Source: Oscillospiraceae bacterium (lineage in GTDB: Bacteria > Bacillota > Clostridia > Oscillospirales > Ruminococcaceae). From it: 63,805 nt of DNA. The position numbers were made by a program, and so were the translations under genes. Every line of letters begins with the position of its first letter. The first letter of the stretch is position 1. The stretch lies in assembly GCA_022788225.1 (NCBI GenBank), contig JALEVO010000108.1:1-63805 (forward strand), in the 5' to 3' direction. The notes beneath the pieces were generated by a model that saw only the letters and a list, made by a program, of their open reading frames with translations, was not told where the DNA came from and ran no database searches. Below are positions 33,497 through 42,797 of the stretch, piece after piece.

Positions 33497-35080
33497 ATGC
33501 CGCTTATCATAAACAACATACGGGGAGAACTCAGCGAGAACAGCGATTCTGTTATAAAAAAAGGACTGAAAAAAGCCGGAATTTCCGGAAAAGAAGTCAT
33601 ACGGAGCGGTATTTACAAAACCTCCCTTGACGCCCGCAAAAGAAATGATATCCACTTTATACACTCAGTTTTTGCTGAACTTTCGGACAAGGACATGGAG
33701 TGCTCTTTTAAGTCCGCCAATGTGAAATGCATCGAAAAGGAAACTTTCAGTCCTGAAATTTCCGGCGAAAAGGCTGACGGCAGAATCGTTATTGCCGGAT
33801 TCGGGCCTGCCGGAATGTTCTGCGGACTTGTCCTTGCGGAACACGGCTACCGTCCCCTTATCCTTGAAAGGGGCGAGGACGCTGAAAGCCGTGTTGAGAG
33901 CGTAAAAAGGTACTGGTCAGGGGGCGAACTTAATACGGAATCAAACGTCCAGTTCGGAGAGGGCGGCGCAGGTACGTTCTCTGACGGCAAGCTGACAACA
34001 CGGATAAACGACCCGCTTTGCAGATATGTTCTGGAGCGGTTTGTACAGTTCGGCGCACCGGAAGAAATCCTCATAAAAGCAAAACCCCATATCGGTACGG
34101 ACAACCTGCGAAAAATCGTAAAGAATATACGAAACCGCATAATTGAATCGGGGGGCGAAGTGAAGTTCAGTTCAAGGCTTGACGATATCGTGACTGAAAA
34201 TGGTGAGGTGAAAAAGGCAGTCTGGAACGGCAACGAAACCGAAACTGCCGCCCTTGTTGCCGCTGTGGGACATTCTGCAAGGGATACCTTTGAGATGCTT
34301 GCTCAAAAGCAGATTTTCATGGAACCAAAGCCGTTTTCTGTCGGCGTGAGAATTGAGCATAAGCAAAAAGACGTCAACGAGAGTCTTTACGGAAAATACG
34401 CCGACAACCCGTTTCTGCCTGTCGGTGAATACCAACTTTCCCACAGACGCAGGGACGGACGATGTGTCTACACTTTCTGTATGTGTCCCGGCGGTCACGT
34501 TGTTCCGGCGGCAAGCGAGGAAAAAACTGTGGTCACTAACGGAATGAGCGAGTTTGCCCGTGACGGAGAGAATGCAAATGCGGCTGTGGCGGTATCAGTT
34601 TCACCGGAGGATTTCGGAAACGGAGTACTGGACGGAGTTGATTTCGCACGAAAAATCGAGCAGAACGCATACAGGCTGACAGACGGAAAAGCCGCTCCGG
34701 CAACAACTGTGAGGGGCTTTTTAAACGGCAAGCCGGATATTGATACTGACATAAAGCCCACCTATGAAAGGGGCGTTATGCCATGTGAATTCAAAAAGAT
34801 TTTTCCGTCAGCTGTGACTGATATGCTTGAAGAGGGACTGGGTATATTCTCCCGCAAAATGAACTGTTTCGGTGACCAGTCTGCCCTTATGACAGCACCG
34901 GAAACGAGAACTTCCTCTCCTGTGAGAATCAGCCGTACGGAAAACAGAAACAGTATATCACTGAAAAATTTCTACCCCTGCGGAGAGGGCGCAGGCTATG
35001 CCGGAGGGATAATGTCGGCGGCAGTTGACGGAATTAAAACTGCTATGGAGATAATGAAAAGAATTGCTCCCGAAAATTAG
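33497..35080 (+). CDS. FAD-dependent dehydrogenase-like protein (COG2509 type)
   Basis: The 527-residue protein has a short N-terminal domain, then a dinucleotide-binding motif (IAGFGPAGMFCGLVLAEHGYRP) and the family markers GGELNTESNVQFGEGGAGTFSDGKLTTR, RRDGRCVYTFCMCPGGHVV and FYPCGEGAGYAGGIMSAAVDGIK. This belongs to a conserved but uncharacterised group of flavoproteins annotated as NAD(FAD)-utilising dehydrogenases. Substrate is not known. It precedes two methyltransferase genes in a run of close genes. Confidence 0.8.
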   Translation: MPLIINNIRGELSENSDSVIKKGLKKAGISGKEVIRSGIYKTSLDARKRNDIHFIHSVFAELSDKDMECSFKSANVKCIEKETFSPEISGEKADGRIVIAGFGPAGMFCGLVLAEHGYRPLILERGEDAESRVESVKRYWSGGELNTESNVQFGEGGAGTFSDGKLTTRINDPLCRYVLERFVQFGAPEEILIKAKPHIGTDNLRKIVKNIRNRIIESGGEVKFSSRLDDIVTENGEVKKAVWNGNETETAALVAAVGHSARDTFEMLAQKQIFMEPKPFSVGVRIEHKQKDVNESLYGKYADNPFLPVGEYQLSHRRRDGRCVYTFCMCPGGHVVPAASEEKTVVTNGMSEFARDGENANAAVAVSVSPEDFGNGVLDGVDFARKIEQNAYRLTDGKAAPATTVRGFLNGKPDIDTDIKPTYERGVMPCEFKKIFPSAVTDMLEEGLGIFSRKMNCFGDQSALMTAPETRTSSPVRISRTENRNSISLKNFYPCGEGAGYAGGIMSAAVDGIKTAMEIMKRIAPEN

Positions 35081-35101
35081 TTACTGGAGGACTGTTTAAA
35101 T

Positions 35102-35821
35102 ATGAATTTTGAAAAGCTGTCTGAAAAACTGCATATATGCGTCAGCGAGGAACACGGTTTCGGTACTGACGCTTTCCTGCTGACCCATTTTTCAGAATAC
35201 AAGGCTAAGGACACTGCCTGCGATTTAGGAACAGGCTGCGGAATAATACCGATGATAATGCAGAGAAAAAATCCCCCGGCTGTGACCTACGCCGTTGATA
35301 TACAAAAGCAGGCAATCGACCAGTTAAAAATAAGCCTTGAAAAAAGCGGAGTTGATACCATAGTTCCGGTATGCGCTGATTTAAAGGTGCTGTGGGAGGA
35401 CGCACCACTGGGAAAGTGCAGTCTTGTAACCTGCAATCCTCCGTACAAGGCGGCAAAGGCAGGGATAGAAAGCGAGCTTGACGCCCACAAAATTGCAAGG
35501 CATGAGATTCTCTGCGACATAAACGACGTGTGCGCCGCCGCAGAAAAACTGCTTAAATTCGGGGGCAGGCTTTGTATCTGCAACCGTCCGGAAAGGCTTG
35601 CCGACGTGATTTCCGCCATGAAAAACAACAATATTGAGCCGAAAAGACTGCGGTTTGTCAGCAAGAATCCGTCCACTGCGCCGTGGCTGTTTCTTATCGA
35701 GGGAAAAAAAGGCTCAAAGCCGTTTATGAAGATAATGCCCCAGCTTTACATCTGGAATGAAAACGGCTATACAGACGAGGTTCAGGCTATTTATTCCGCC
35801 GGACTTGAAAAGGAGGACTGA
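35102..35821 (+). CDS. tRNA1(Val) A37 N6-methyltransferase family protein
   Basis: The 239-residue protein has the SAM motif CDLGTGCGIIPMIM and the adenine N6-methylase motif CNPPYK. The opening HGFGTDAFLLTHF is typical of the TrmN6/YabB family. Its place directly before rsmI repeats the Firmicutes order yabB-rsmI. It is expected to methylate a tRNA adenine in the anticodon loop. Confidence 0.85.
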   Translation: MNFEKLSEKLHICVSEEHGFGTDAFLLTHFSEYKAKDTACDLGTGCGIIPMIMQRKNPPAVTYAVDIQKQAIDQLKISLEKSGVDTIVPVCADLKVLWEDAPLGKCSLVTCNPPYKAAKAGIESELDAHKIARHEILCDINDVCAAAEKLLKFGGRLCICNRPERLADVISAMKNNNIEPKRLRFVSKNPSTAPWLFLIEGKKGSKPFMKIMPQLYIWNENGYTDEVQAIYSAGLEKED

Positions 35822-35826
35822 CGCTG

Positions 35827-36666
35827 ATGGGAACACTTTATGTTGTGGGTACGCCAATCGGAAACATGGACGATATAACTTTCAGACAGCTTAAAACCCT
35901 TGAGGAAGTGGACTTTATCGCCGCTGAAGACACCCGTGTGACACTCAAGCTTTTAAACAGGTACGAGATAAAAAAGCCCCTTGTAAGCTATCACGGACAC
36001 AGCACCGAAAGCTGTGCCGCTAATATTATCGCAAGAATACAAAGCGGTGAAAATGCCGCAATCGTTACAGACGCCGGAATGCCCTGCATATCAGACCCGG
36101 GAGAAGTGCTGGTTAAAATGTGCGCAGAGCATGGGATTGACGTTAAAGTCGTACCGGGGCCAAGCGCCGTAGTTTCTGCCCTTGCCGTTTCCGGACTGAA
36201 CACCTCTCGCTTTGCATTTGAGGGGTTTTTGTCGGTAAACAAAAAGCAGAGGTATGACCACCTTGAAAGTATTCAGAACGAAACAAGAACGCTGATTTTC
36301 TACGAAGCCCCCCACAAGCTTATGAATACTTTGCAGGACTTTCTGAAATATTTCGGGGACAGAAAACTTTCCCATTGCCGTGAGCTTACCAAAATTCATG
36401 AAGAAGTCCTTAGAATGACCGTTTCTGAGGCGATTGAGTATTATCAGAGCAGAAACCCCAAGGGGGAATATGTACTGGTGGTTGAGGGCGCAAAGCCTGT
36501 GTCACTTTCAGATGAGTTTACACTTGAAACTGCCGCACAGCTTGCAAAACAGTATGTCAGCGAGGGCGAAAAGCTGTCTGACGCCTGCAAAAAAGCCGCT
36601 AAGGAAACCGGCTTCTCCAAAAGCAATATTTATTCGTTTATTATAAACGAGGAGGACGGACAATGA
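35827..36666 (+). CDS. rsmI: 16S rRNA (cytidine(1402)-2'-O)-methyltransferase
   Basis: The 279-residue protein has GTLYVVGTPIGNMDDITFR, AAEDTRVT, SYHGHS, VTDAGMPCISDPGEVL and FYEAPHKL, the full RsmI set. It 2'-O-methylates C1402 of 16S rRNA. Six bases separate it from the upstream methylase gene and its stop overlaps the start of the kinase gene. Confidence 0.95.
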   Translation: MGTLYVVGTPIGNMDDITFRQLKTLEEVDFIAAEDTRVTLKLLNRYEIKKPLVSYHGHSTESCAANIIARIQSGENAAIVTDAGMPCISDPGEVLVKMCAEHGIDVKVVPGPSAVVSALAVSGLNTSRFAFEGFLSVNKKQRYDHLESIQNETRTLIFYEAPHKLMNTLQDFLKYFGDRKLSHCRELTKIHEEVLRMTVSEAIEYYQSRNPKGEYVLVVEGAKPVSLSDEFTLETAAQLAKQYVSEGEKLSDACKKAAKETGFSKSNIYSFIINEEDGQ

Positions 36667-37487
36667 GAATACCCAGAGCGGCGTGTATAAACGACCTTTC
36701 CGGATTCGGAAGATGCTCGCTGACTACTGCCATTTCAGTAATTTCTGCCGCAGGAGTACAGGTCTGCCCTGTGCCCACAGCCGTACTTTCAAAGCACACC
36801 CAGTTCCCCGACTTTTACTTTCACGACCTGACTGAAACAATGCCCCCGTATCTTGAAAGCTGGGGAAACATTGAGTTTGACGGCATTTACAGCGGTTTTT
36901 TAGGCTCACCGGAACAGATTGACATTACACAAAGCTTTATTTTGTCCTGCAAAGAGAAAAAACCGGATATACAGGTAATAGTTGACCCGGTTATGGGAGA
37001 CAAGGGCAGGCTTTATGCCACATACACAGAGGAAATGTGCCGGCGTATCAGAGGGCTTATCGCTCACAGCGATATTATCACCCCCAACATTACAGAAGCC
37101 TGCTTTCTGACAGGTATGCCATACACAGGCGAAGACATTTCCAACGAAACCGCAGAACAGCTTATTAAAAGTCTTTCAGAGCTTTGCGGCGGACAGGTGG
37201 TACTGACGGGAATTGAAAGAAAAGACTTCATGACAAATCTGGTTTATGACGGAAATGCTCTTACATTCTGTGATATTATCCGTGAAAAACAGGTCTTTTC
37301 GGGTACGGGAGATATTTTTGCGTCAGTTGTGTGTGCAATGATTTTAAAGGGGAAAACACTGGTTCAGGCTGTCAGCGACGCAGGAGAGTTTATTTCAAAT
37401 GCTATAAGATACACGGTTAAATCCGGTGCACCCTTGACTGAGGGTGTTATATTTGAGCCGGTTTTATACACTCTTGGAAACAATTAA
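36663..37487 (+). CDS. Pyridoxal/pyridoxamine kinase (PdxY/PdxK-like)
   Basis: The 274-residue ribokinase-fold protein begins with NDLSGFGRCSLTTAISVIS, has TAVLSKHTQF, VDPVMGDKGRLY, ITPNITEACFLTG and the anion-hole GTGDIFASVVC. These fit a pyridoxal kinase. A role in thiamine precursor phosphorylation is less likely. It makes pyridoxal phosphate by salvage. Its ATG overlaps the rsmI stop. Confidence 0.85.
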   Translation: MRIPRAACINDLSGFGRCSLTTAISVISAAGVQVCPVPTAVLSKHTQFPDFYFHDLTETMPPYLESWGNIEFDGIYSGFLGSPEQIDITQSFILSCKEKKPDIQVIVDPVMGDKGRLYATYTEEMCRRIRGLIAHSDIITPNITEACFLTGMPYTGEDISNETAEQLIKSLSELCGGQVVLTGIERKDFMTNLVYDGNALTFCDIIREKQVFSGTGDIFASVVCAMILKGKTLVQAVSDAGEFISNAIRYTVKSGAPLTEGVIFEPVLYTLGNN

Positions 37488-37521
37488 AAGGTGACGTCCG
37501 GAAAGGGCGCCACCTTATTTT
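37488..37521 (+). terminator. Intrinsic terminator
   Basis: AAGGTGACG pairs with CGCCACCTT with one mismatch, followed by ATTTTTG. Confidence 0.75.
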
Positions 37522-37530
37522 TGCAGACTG

Positions 37531-38253
37531 TTAACCAATAATTTCAAGTGGATTCACATAAGAACCGTTTTTCACCGTTTCAAAATGCAGATGTGATTCC
37601 TCTGATGTTTCAATGTCAGCAGTTTCGCCTACAGCACCAATCTCCTCGCCGCTGCCGACCTCCTGTCCGACCTGAACAGTAACACCCTCATTGAGATTGC
37701 TGTATTTTGTAATAATGCCGTTGCCGTGGTCAATAGTAACAGTAATACCCCAGAGAGGGTCATTGTCAACTGCCGCAACTGTTCCGGAACCTGCCGAAAG
37801 CACAACATCACCCAGTGCAGCTGAAATATCAATACCGTTATGTGTCTGCCATGCGCCTGTGGTCTTTGATTTCACAAGTTCGCCGTTACTGAATTCGTTG
37901 AGCACTTCCCCCTCCAGCGGCATGGAAAACGTTTTTTCATCCGGCTTTGCAGTTTCCTGCGACTGCTCTTCCCTTTCCTCACATTCTTCATCTGATTCTG
38001 TTTCAGGCTGTGTTTCGGTCACGGTTTCCTCGTTTGTGTATGGTGCAACAGTAACCTTAGGTATGTCCGTCATGATATCCGCCGCTTCTTTTTCCATTTC
38101 GGAAGAACTTACGGACGATTTCAGCTTTCCTGAAATATTATCTGCTGTCTGAGTATATGCAAAATAACACGCCGCACCAACCATTGCTATACTAAGTGCC
38201 AGTGCAACATAAAAGCCTTTTCCGCTTAAAGCTGATTTTGAATTTTTGTTCAC
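37531..38253 (-). CDS. SpoIIQ-like M23 peptidase
   Basis: The 240-residue protein has one N-terminal membrane helix (GKGFYVALALSIAMVGAACYFAY), an acidic linker and a C-terminal LytM/M23 domain with HNGIDISA and HLHFETV, so the zinc ligands (H..D, HxH) are present as in clostridial SpoIIQ. The start is a GTG at 38253, because GGAGGTG lies just before it. A longer TTG start at 38283 would bury this site. SpoIIQ spans the septum in forespores and pairs with SpoIIIAH. Together with cotJ this supports sporulation. Confidence 0.75.
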   Translation of the reverse strand: MNKNSKSALSGKGFYVALALSIAMVGAACYFAYTQTADNISGKLKSSVSSSEMEKEAADIMTDIPKVTVAPYTNEETVTETQPETESDEECEEREEQSQETAKPDEKTFSMPLEGEVLNEFSNGELVKSKTTGAWQTHNGIDISAALGDVVLSAGSGTVAAVDNDPLWGITVTIDHGNGIITKYSNLNEGVTVQVGQEVGSGEEIGAVGETADIETSEESHLHFETVKNGSYVNPLEIIG

Positions 38254-38363
38254 GTTTAACACCTCCGAAAATAGTTTGGACAAATAATATCCATTTATGC
38301 GCTGATTTCCCGGAAATGTAAGATTTTTTTATCGGCAGTCAGAAATACAGAATTATAAAAAAG

Positions 38364-38392
38364 TTGACAAATCAGAAGATATGTGTCATAAT
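38364..38392 (+). promoter_or_regulatory. Promoter of IseA-like lipoprotein gene
   Basis: TTGACA (38364-38369), 17-bp spacer, CATAAT (38387-38392). Confidence 0.7.
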
Positions 38393-38445
38393 AATAGAGC
38401 GTTCAGGAATGAACAAAATAAAGATACAGAGGATGATACAACAAA

Positions 38446-39246
38446 ATGAAAAAGAGATTATTAGCGTTAACAGTTTCCGTACTGGCTGCTTTTGCAGTGG
38501 GCTGCAATTCTGTCGGTGACTCTTCTTCCGAAGAGAGCAAAACGGCTGAAACTGCTGAAACTGCCGTGTCTGATACTGACACTGCTGAAAGTTCCAAAGC
38601 TGATGAAAAATCAGAAGAGAGTTCCAAAACTGATACAGCTGACAGTGAAGAAACTGCTGATACTTCAGAATCAGATGATAAAGAGGAATCCGGTAATGTT
38701 GATTCCGCAGAGGAACCGGAGGATTCAGAAGCTTCCGACGGTGTTTCAGTTCAGATGCTTGATGAACTTGTCGAAAAAAACTTCGACTGCATGACAAAAA
38801 TTTTTGTACTTGGCAGTCTGCCGTGCGAGGATATTGGTGCTGATGGCGAAGAAATAAACTGGGAAGATGAAAATTCATACATAAGAAAAGTTACAGACAG
38901 CCGTTTCCCTGACTATGAATCATTTTCAGAGTATATCCACAGCGTTTACACCGAAAGCACAGCTGATATGCTGCTGAACAGCTATCCTTTTGAGGGCGGT
39001 CAGAAATACCTGAACAAAGACGGCGAGCTTTACATTGATTTAAGCAAGGACGGCGGCAAAGGGTATTATGTTAACTGGCAGAACAGAACTATCTCCATAG
39101 TTGAACAGAATGAAAACACCTGTTATTTCAATATTGAAACAACTATAGAAGAGCCGGCTGATGAGCCTGTTGAAAAGCCGTACACTATCAACTGCACAGC
39201 TGTTTACGAAAACGGCAGATGGGTGCTTGAAGATATGTACAGCTGA
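38446..39246 (+). CDS. Lipoprotein with IseA-like domain
   Basis: The 266-residue protein has a lipoprotein signal (MKKRLLALTVSVLAAFAVGC) with the lipid Cys at residue 20, an 80-residue Ser/Thr/Glu/Asp-rich tether with no folded sequence, and a C-terminal domain (about residues 103-266) with DSRFPDYESFSEYIHSVYTES, YLNKDGELYIDLSKDGGKGY and ENGRWVLEDMYS. This resembles the DL-endopeptidase inhibitor IseA family. If so it would restrain cell-wall hydrolases at the surface. The divergent neighbour is an M23 peptidase. Family assignment is tentative. Confidence 0.55.
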   Translation: MKKRLLALTVSVLAAFAVGCNSVGDSSSEESKTAETAETAVSDTDTAESSKADEKSEESSKTDTADSEETADTSESDDKEESGNVDSAEEPEDSEASDGVSVQMLDELVEKNFDCMTKIFVLGSLPCEDIGADGEEINWEDENSYIRKVTDSRFPDYESFSEYIHSVYTESTADMLLNSYPFEGGQKYLNKDGELYIDLSKDGGKGYYVNWQNRTISIVEQNENTCYFNIETTIEEPADEPVEKPYTINCTAVYENGRWVLEDMYS

Positions 39247-39272
39247 TATAAAACACAATAATCGTAATTTTT

Positions 39273-39301
39273 TGCCCTGCATTACGCAAGGGCATTTTTT
39301 T
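39273..39301 (+). terminator. Intrinsic terminator
   Basis: TGCCCT / AGGGCA stem around a ten-base loop, followed by seven T. Confidence 0.75.
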
Positions 39302-39399
39302 GCCGCTTTGTTCGGATTAACAGGTTATCAGCAAAAGATTTCAGATTTTGTACAAGCATAAACTTCAACAGTTAACTGAAAGAGCAATAAGATTCCAAA

Positions 39400-39440
39400 A
39401 AAACCGTACCAATAGATATAAAGTCTAAGGGTACGGTTTT
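39400..39440. terminator. Hairpin between lipoprotein and Xre genes
   Basis: AAAACCGTACC pairs with GGTACGGTTTT (11 bp, 19-base loop). T-runs on both sides suit a bidirectional terminator. Confidence 0.6.
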
Positions 39441-39494
39441 TATCTAAGGTCAGATACATTCAGCTGACCATCATTCAACAAACCCGACGAGAAA

Positions 39495-40250
39495 TCACTC
39501 ATCATTTTCCCAGAATTTAACCTGTGGGATAGGGGTTTCAGTTTTTTTATCCGGCGTTCTGAATGCACCTGTGTTCCATTTGTCAATAAACGGTTCGCAG
39601 AACTGAATGTAATTTGTAAGGGATTTTGCCAAAGTCAGAATCATGGTAAGAGGAGAACTGTATGTATAGCCGTAGAGTATCGGCGGGTCATCAGAAATTT
39701 CAGCTGAAACTCTCCATACAAGACCGAAACGGTCAAGCCTGTCCATGATTTTTGAAACATGATCAAGAGGAATGTTAAGTCGCTGTGATATGATTTTCTT
39801 TGAATGCATTCTGTTTCGCACACCGCTTCCCATATAGTAAATTATTCTGAGAGCCTCCTCGTCTGCAAGCATACGGAAAAATCTCACCATATTAGGCGAA
39901 GCGTCAGCATAGGAATTAACACCGTTTTCCGGAATCGAAAGAAAGCAGAAATACTGCAGGTCTTTGTTAAGACGTGCGATTGCAAGCTCATTGTTGGTTT
40001 TTAGTTCAGCGTAGGTTTCAAGGTCAAGGGCTTCAGGAAGAGTCATTTTCTTGACAACGTAGTCATTGTACGCACATTCAGCCGAGTAAAACATTCTCAT
40101 CATGAGTTCGGCACGTTTTTCCGGCTTGGTTTTGTGTATTTCATCAGTTATAAGCTGCTCAATATCAACCTCCTCTTCCTTATCCTTTAAACCGAAAAGA
40201 TAGTCAAGTGAAGTGTTAAGCGCTTTTGCAAGTACCGGCAACAGCATTGG
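39495..40250 (-). pseudogene. Xre-type regulator missing its DNA-binding N-terminus
   Basis: The open frame gives LLPVLAKALNTSLDYLFGLKD near its N-terminus. This is normally the end of an HTH_3/Xre domain, at about residues 45-65. The part upstream (about 40241-40277) no longer reads as an HTH and lies on the opposite strand of GH74 coding sequence. The remaining 240 residues are helical, with a winged-helix-like segment (SKKIISQRLNIPLDHVSKIMDRLDRFGLVW). The gene is therefore 5'-truncated at the same place where the GH74 gene loses its signal peptide. Confidence 0.65.
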
Positions 40251-42739
40251 CGTCAACATCGGCTTCAGGCATTTCAATGGACTGGAACGCTCTCGAAATA
40301 GGCGGCGGAGGCTTTGTTTCGGGTATTGTCACAGGCAAAAATGTAATGTACGCAAGAACGGATGTAGGCGGCGCTTACAAATACAATTTTGAAAACGGAA
40401 AATGGGAGCAGATAATGTCCTTTATAACTGAACAGGACAAAGGCTACCTAAGCGTTGATGCGATATGCATTGACCCTACAGATGATGACACTGTTTATAT
40501 GCTGTGCGGATGTGCATATTTCAGTGACGCAAGAACAGCAGTTTTCAAAACAACTGATGGCGGCAAAACATGGACGGAACATGAGATAACCGATCTGATA
40601 CAGGTTCACGGAAACGGTGCAGGACGCCAGAACGGAGAGGCAATAGCCGTTGACCCTGACAATCCGGATATCATCTACTGCGGCGGTGATGTTAACGGAC
40701 TGATATGGTCCGAGGACGGCGGTGAAACGTGGAAACCGGTTGACGTTTACAACGATTTAGGCTATTTCAAATACGACGTAAAGTGGCCGACGTGGACAGA
40801 CCACATGGCAAAAGCAGTTGCCTCCGGTGAATATTACGAGCAGAACGGCGTTGCGGCAATAAAGATATACGACGGAAAGGTTTATGTTGCCACATCAATT
40901 GCCGAATCGGGAAATATCGTATCAGCAGATGTGGGTTCAGATGATTTTACTGTTTTAAGTGATGAACTTCCGACAAACTGTTTCCCGTCAAGAATCAATC
41001 AGGACGCAGACGGAAATTTCCTCATTACTTATGTAGGAACGATTACATTCGGCAACAGTCCCGGCGGAATTTACAGATACGACCCGGAAACAGGCGAGGT
41101 TGAAGATATTTCACCTGTGGTTGACGGCAAGCAGGAGCATATAAGCTTTGGCTCATGTATGAGCGCTCCCGACAATCCGGACGAACTTATCGCTACAACC
41201 TGCGGCGTATGGAGCGTTCAGAAGTGGGACGACACCGGAGAGAATGATGAGTACGGCGAATGGCTTTACCGTTCGCAGGACGGCGGAAAGACATGGATTT
41301 CAATTTATCCGGGCAAGGGAGAGTACAGATGGAGTCCGGACAGAGGCACTTATGTTGAACCGGTCATTGACTACCTCCACGACGGCGGCTATGACTGGGT
41401 TTATGGAAAAGCAATACACTGGTCCGGTTCACTTGTAATAAATCCGGAAAACCCGGATCAGGTTCTGGTTTCCTCCGGAAACGGTGTCTTTACATGGGAC
41501 GATATATGGGGCGACTATCCGTCAGCTACATTTCACCCTGACGGCATTGAAGAAGTTGTCTGCCTTGACTTTGTAAGCGTACCCGGCGAGGGCTGCTATT
41601 CAGCAATTTATGACTATGACGGATTTATCCACAAAACTCCAGACAGCAGAGGTGAACAGTATCAGCCGAATATGGGTTCAACGGTTTCCGTTGCATACTG
41701 TCCGCAGAATCCTGAAGTACTTGTGAGAACCGCCGACAAGCAGTCCAAAGGCTATTACACTCTCGATGCCGGAGAAACATGGACTGAAATGGATTTCGGC
41801 AGCGGCGGCGGTAAAAGCGCAATTGCTCAGATTGATGAAAACACATACAGAATTTTCAAGACAACTGACAGTTCCTCTGTTTCATATTCAGATGATTTCG
41901 GAAAAACATGGACATCATCTCAGGGTATCAGCGGAACAAAGACAACTTATCTTCTGGTTGAACCGGAAGACCCGGATATAATTTACGGATACACAGTTCA
42001 GTATAACGAATACTGGTACAATGACAAGACAAAAACAGAACCGACCTTTGACGACGCACACTATATTTTCTATGTAAGTACTGACGGCGGCAAAACCTTT
42101 ACCGGAACAGATCTCTGCAAATATGATATGTGTGACCCGTCCGGCAGAATTGCTTATCTCGGAAAAGATAATCTTATAGTGGGGGCAGGCTGGAATGGTA
42201 TGTACCACATCACAGACTGCGGAAAAACAATAGAAAAAACAGATGTTTATTACTGCAAGACAGTAGGCTACGGCGCTCCGGAACATGAGGGTGACTGCAA
42301 CACTCTCTATATGTGGGGTATGCCGGAGGAAGGTGACGCAGAGGGAATCTGGCGTTCACAGGACGGCGGAAAAACATGGACTGACCTCAACACAACAATG
42401 CACTTCGGCGGTACCGGAAACGGAAATTTCGTTGTGGGTGACATGAACGAATTCGGCACTGTTTATATGAGTACTGTTGGTATGGGAATAATCTGCGGCA
42501 GACTAAGTTCCGGAAATCCGGCTGAAGAACAGGCTGATTACGGTGACGTAAACTGTGACGGAAAAGTTGATGTTTTTGATGTTATCGCAGCAAGACGTTA
42601 TCTTATGAATCCCGATGAACACATTCTTAGCGAAGAAGCTGTCAGAAATGCTGACGTGCACAGCAAGGGAAACGGCATTGATGTTAACGACATAAGCAAA
42701 TTAAAGGATTTTATTATCAGAGTAATTAAAAAAATCTGA
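40226..42739 (+). CDS. GH74 xyloglucanase with dockerin, 5'-truncated
   Basis: From TALASTSASGISMDWNALEIGGGGFVSG onward (quoted for recognition) this is a GH74 two-propeller enzyme. It has the N-terminal MYARTDVGGAYKYN and at least seven Asp-box turns such as TTDGGKTWTEH, SEDGGETWKPV and SQDGGKTWISI. The C-terminus (about residues 768-837) is a type I dockerin with two calcium repeats, GDVNCDGKVDVFDVIAARRY and ADVHSKGNGIDVNDISKL. The start is not normal: only a TTG at 40226 is available, with no ribosome site, and the signal peptide is missing apart from its last residues (TALA). The enzyme would cleave xyloglucan outside the cell in a cellulosome, but this copy may not be exported. Confidence 0.85.
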   Translation: MQVPATALASTSASGISMDWNALEIGGGGFVSGIVTGKNVMYARTDVGGAYKYNFENGKWEQIMSFITEQDKGYLSVDAICIDPTDDDTVYMLCGCAYFSDARTAVFKTTDGGKTWTEHEITDLIQVHGNGAGRQNGEAIAVDPDNPDIIYCGGDVNGLIWSEDGGETWKPVDVYNDLGYFKYDVKWPTWTDHMAKAVASGEYYEQNGVAAIKIYDGKVYVATSIAESGNIVSADVGSDDFTVLSDELPTNCFPSRINQDADGNFLITYVGTITFGNSPGGIYRYDPETGEVEDISPVVDGKQEHISFGSCMSAPDNPDELIATTCGVWSVQKWDDTGENDEYGEWLYRSQDGGKTWISIYPGKGEYRWSPDRGTYVEPVIDYLHDGGYDWVYGKAIHWSGSLVINPENPDQVLVSSGNGVFTWDDIWGDYPSATFHPDGIEEVVCLDFVSVPGEGCYSAIYDYDGFIHKTPDSRGEQYQPNMGSTVSVAYCPQNPEVLVRTADKQSKGYYTLDAGETWTEMDFGSGGGKSAIAQIDENTYRIFKTTDSSSVSYSDDFGKTWTSSQGISGTKTTYLLVEPEDPDIIYGYTVQYNEYWYNDKTKTEPTFDDAHYIFYVSTDGGKTFTGTDLCKYDMCDPSGRIAYLGKDNLIVGAGWNGMYHITDCGKTIEKTDVYYCKTVGYGAPEHEGDCNTLYMWGMPEEGDAEGIWRSQDGGKTWTDLNTTMHFGGTGNGNFVVGDMNEFGTVYMSTVGMGIICGRLSSGNPAEEQADYGDVNCDGKVDVFDVIAARRYLMNPDEHILSEEAVRNADVHSKGNGIDVNDISKLKDFIIRVIKKI

Positions 42740-42761
42740 TGACCAATACAAAAATATTAAA

Positions 42762-42788
42762 AAGGAGGATATTACCGAAAAGGTAATA
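42762..42788 (+). promoter_or_regulatory. Distant ribosome site with hairpin before the GH5 start
   Basis: AAGGAGG at 42762-42768 lies 29 bases before the ATG at 42798. A 7-bp stem (TATTACC 42770-42776 / GGTAATA 42782-42788, loop GAAAA) fills the gap. Folding it out leaves about ten bases, a normal distance. Confidence 0.5.
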
Positions 42789-42797
42789 AATAAGGTT

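Noticed and set aside
38372-38878. 168-codon minus-strand frame opposite the lipoprotein
   Set aside because: It results from the Ser/Glu/Thr-rich tether codons; no ribosome site, and the plus-strand gene has a signal peptide and promoter.
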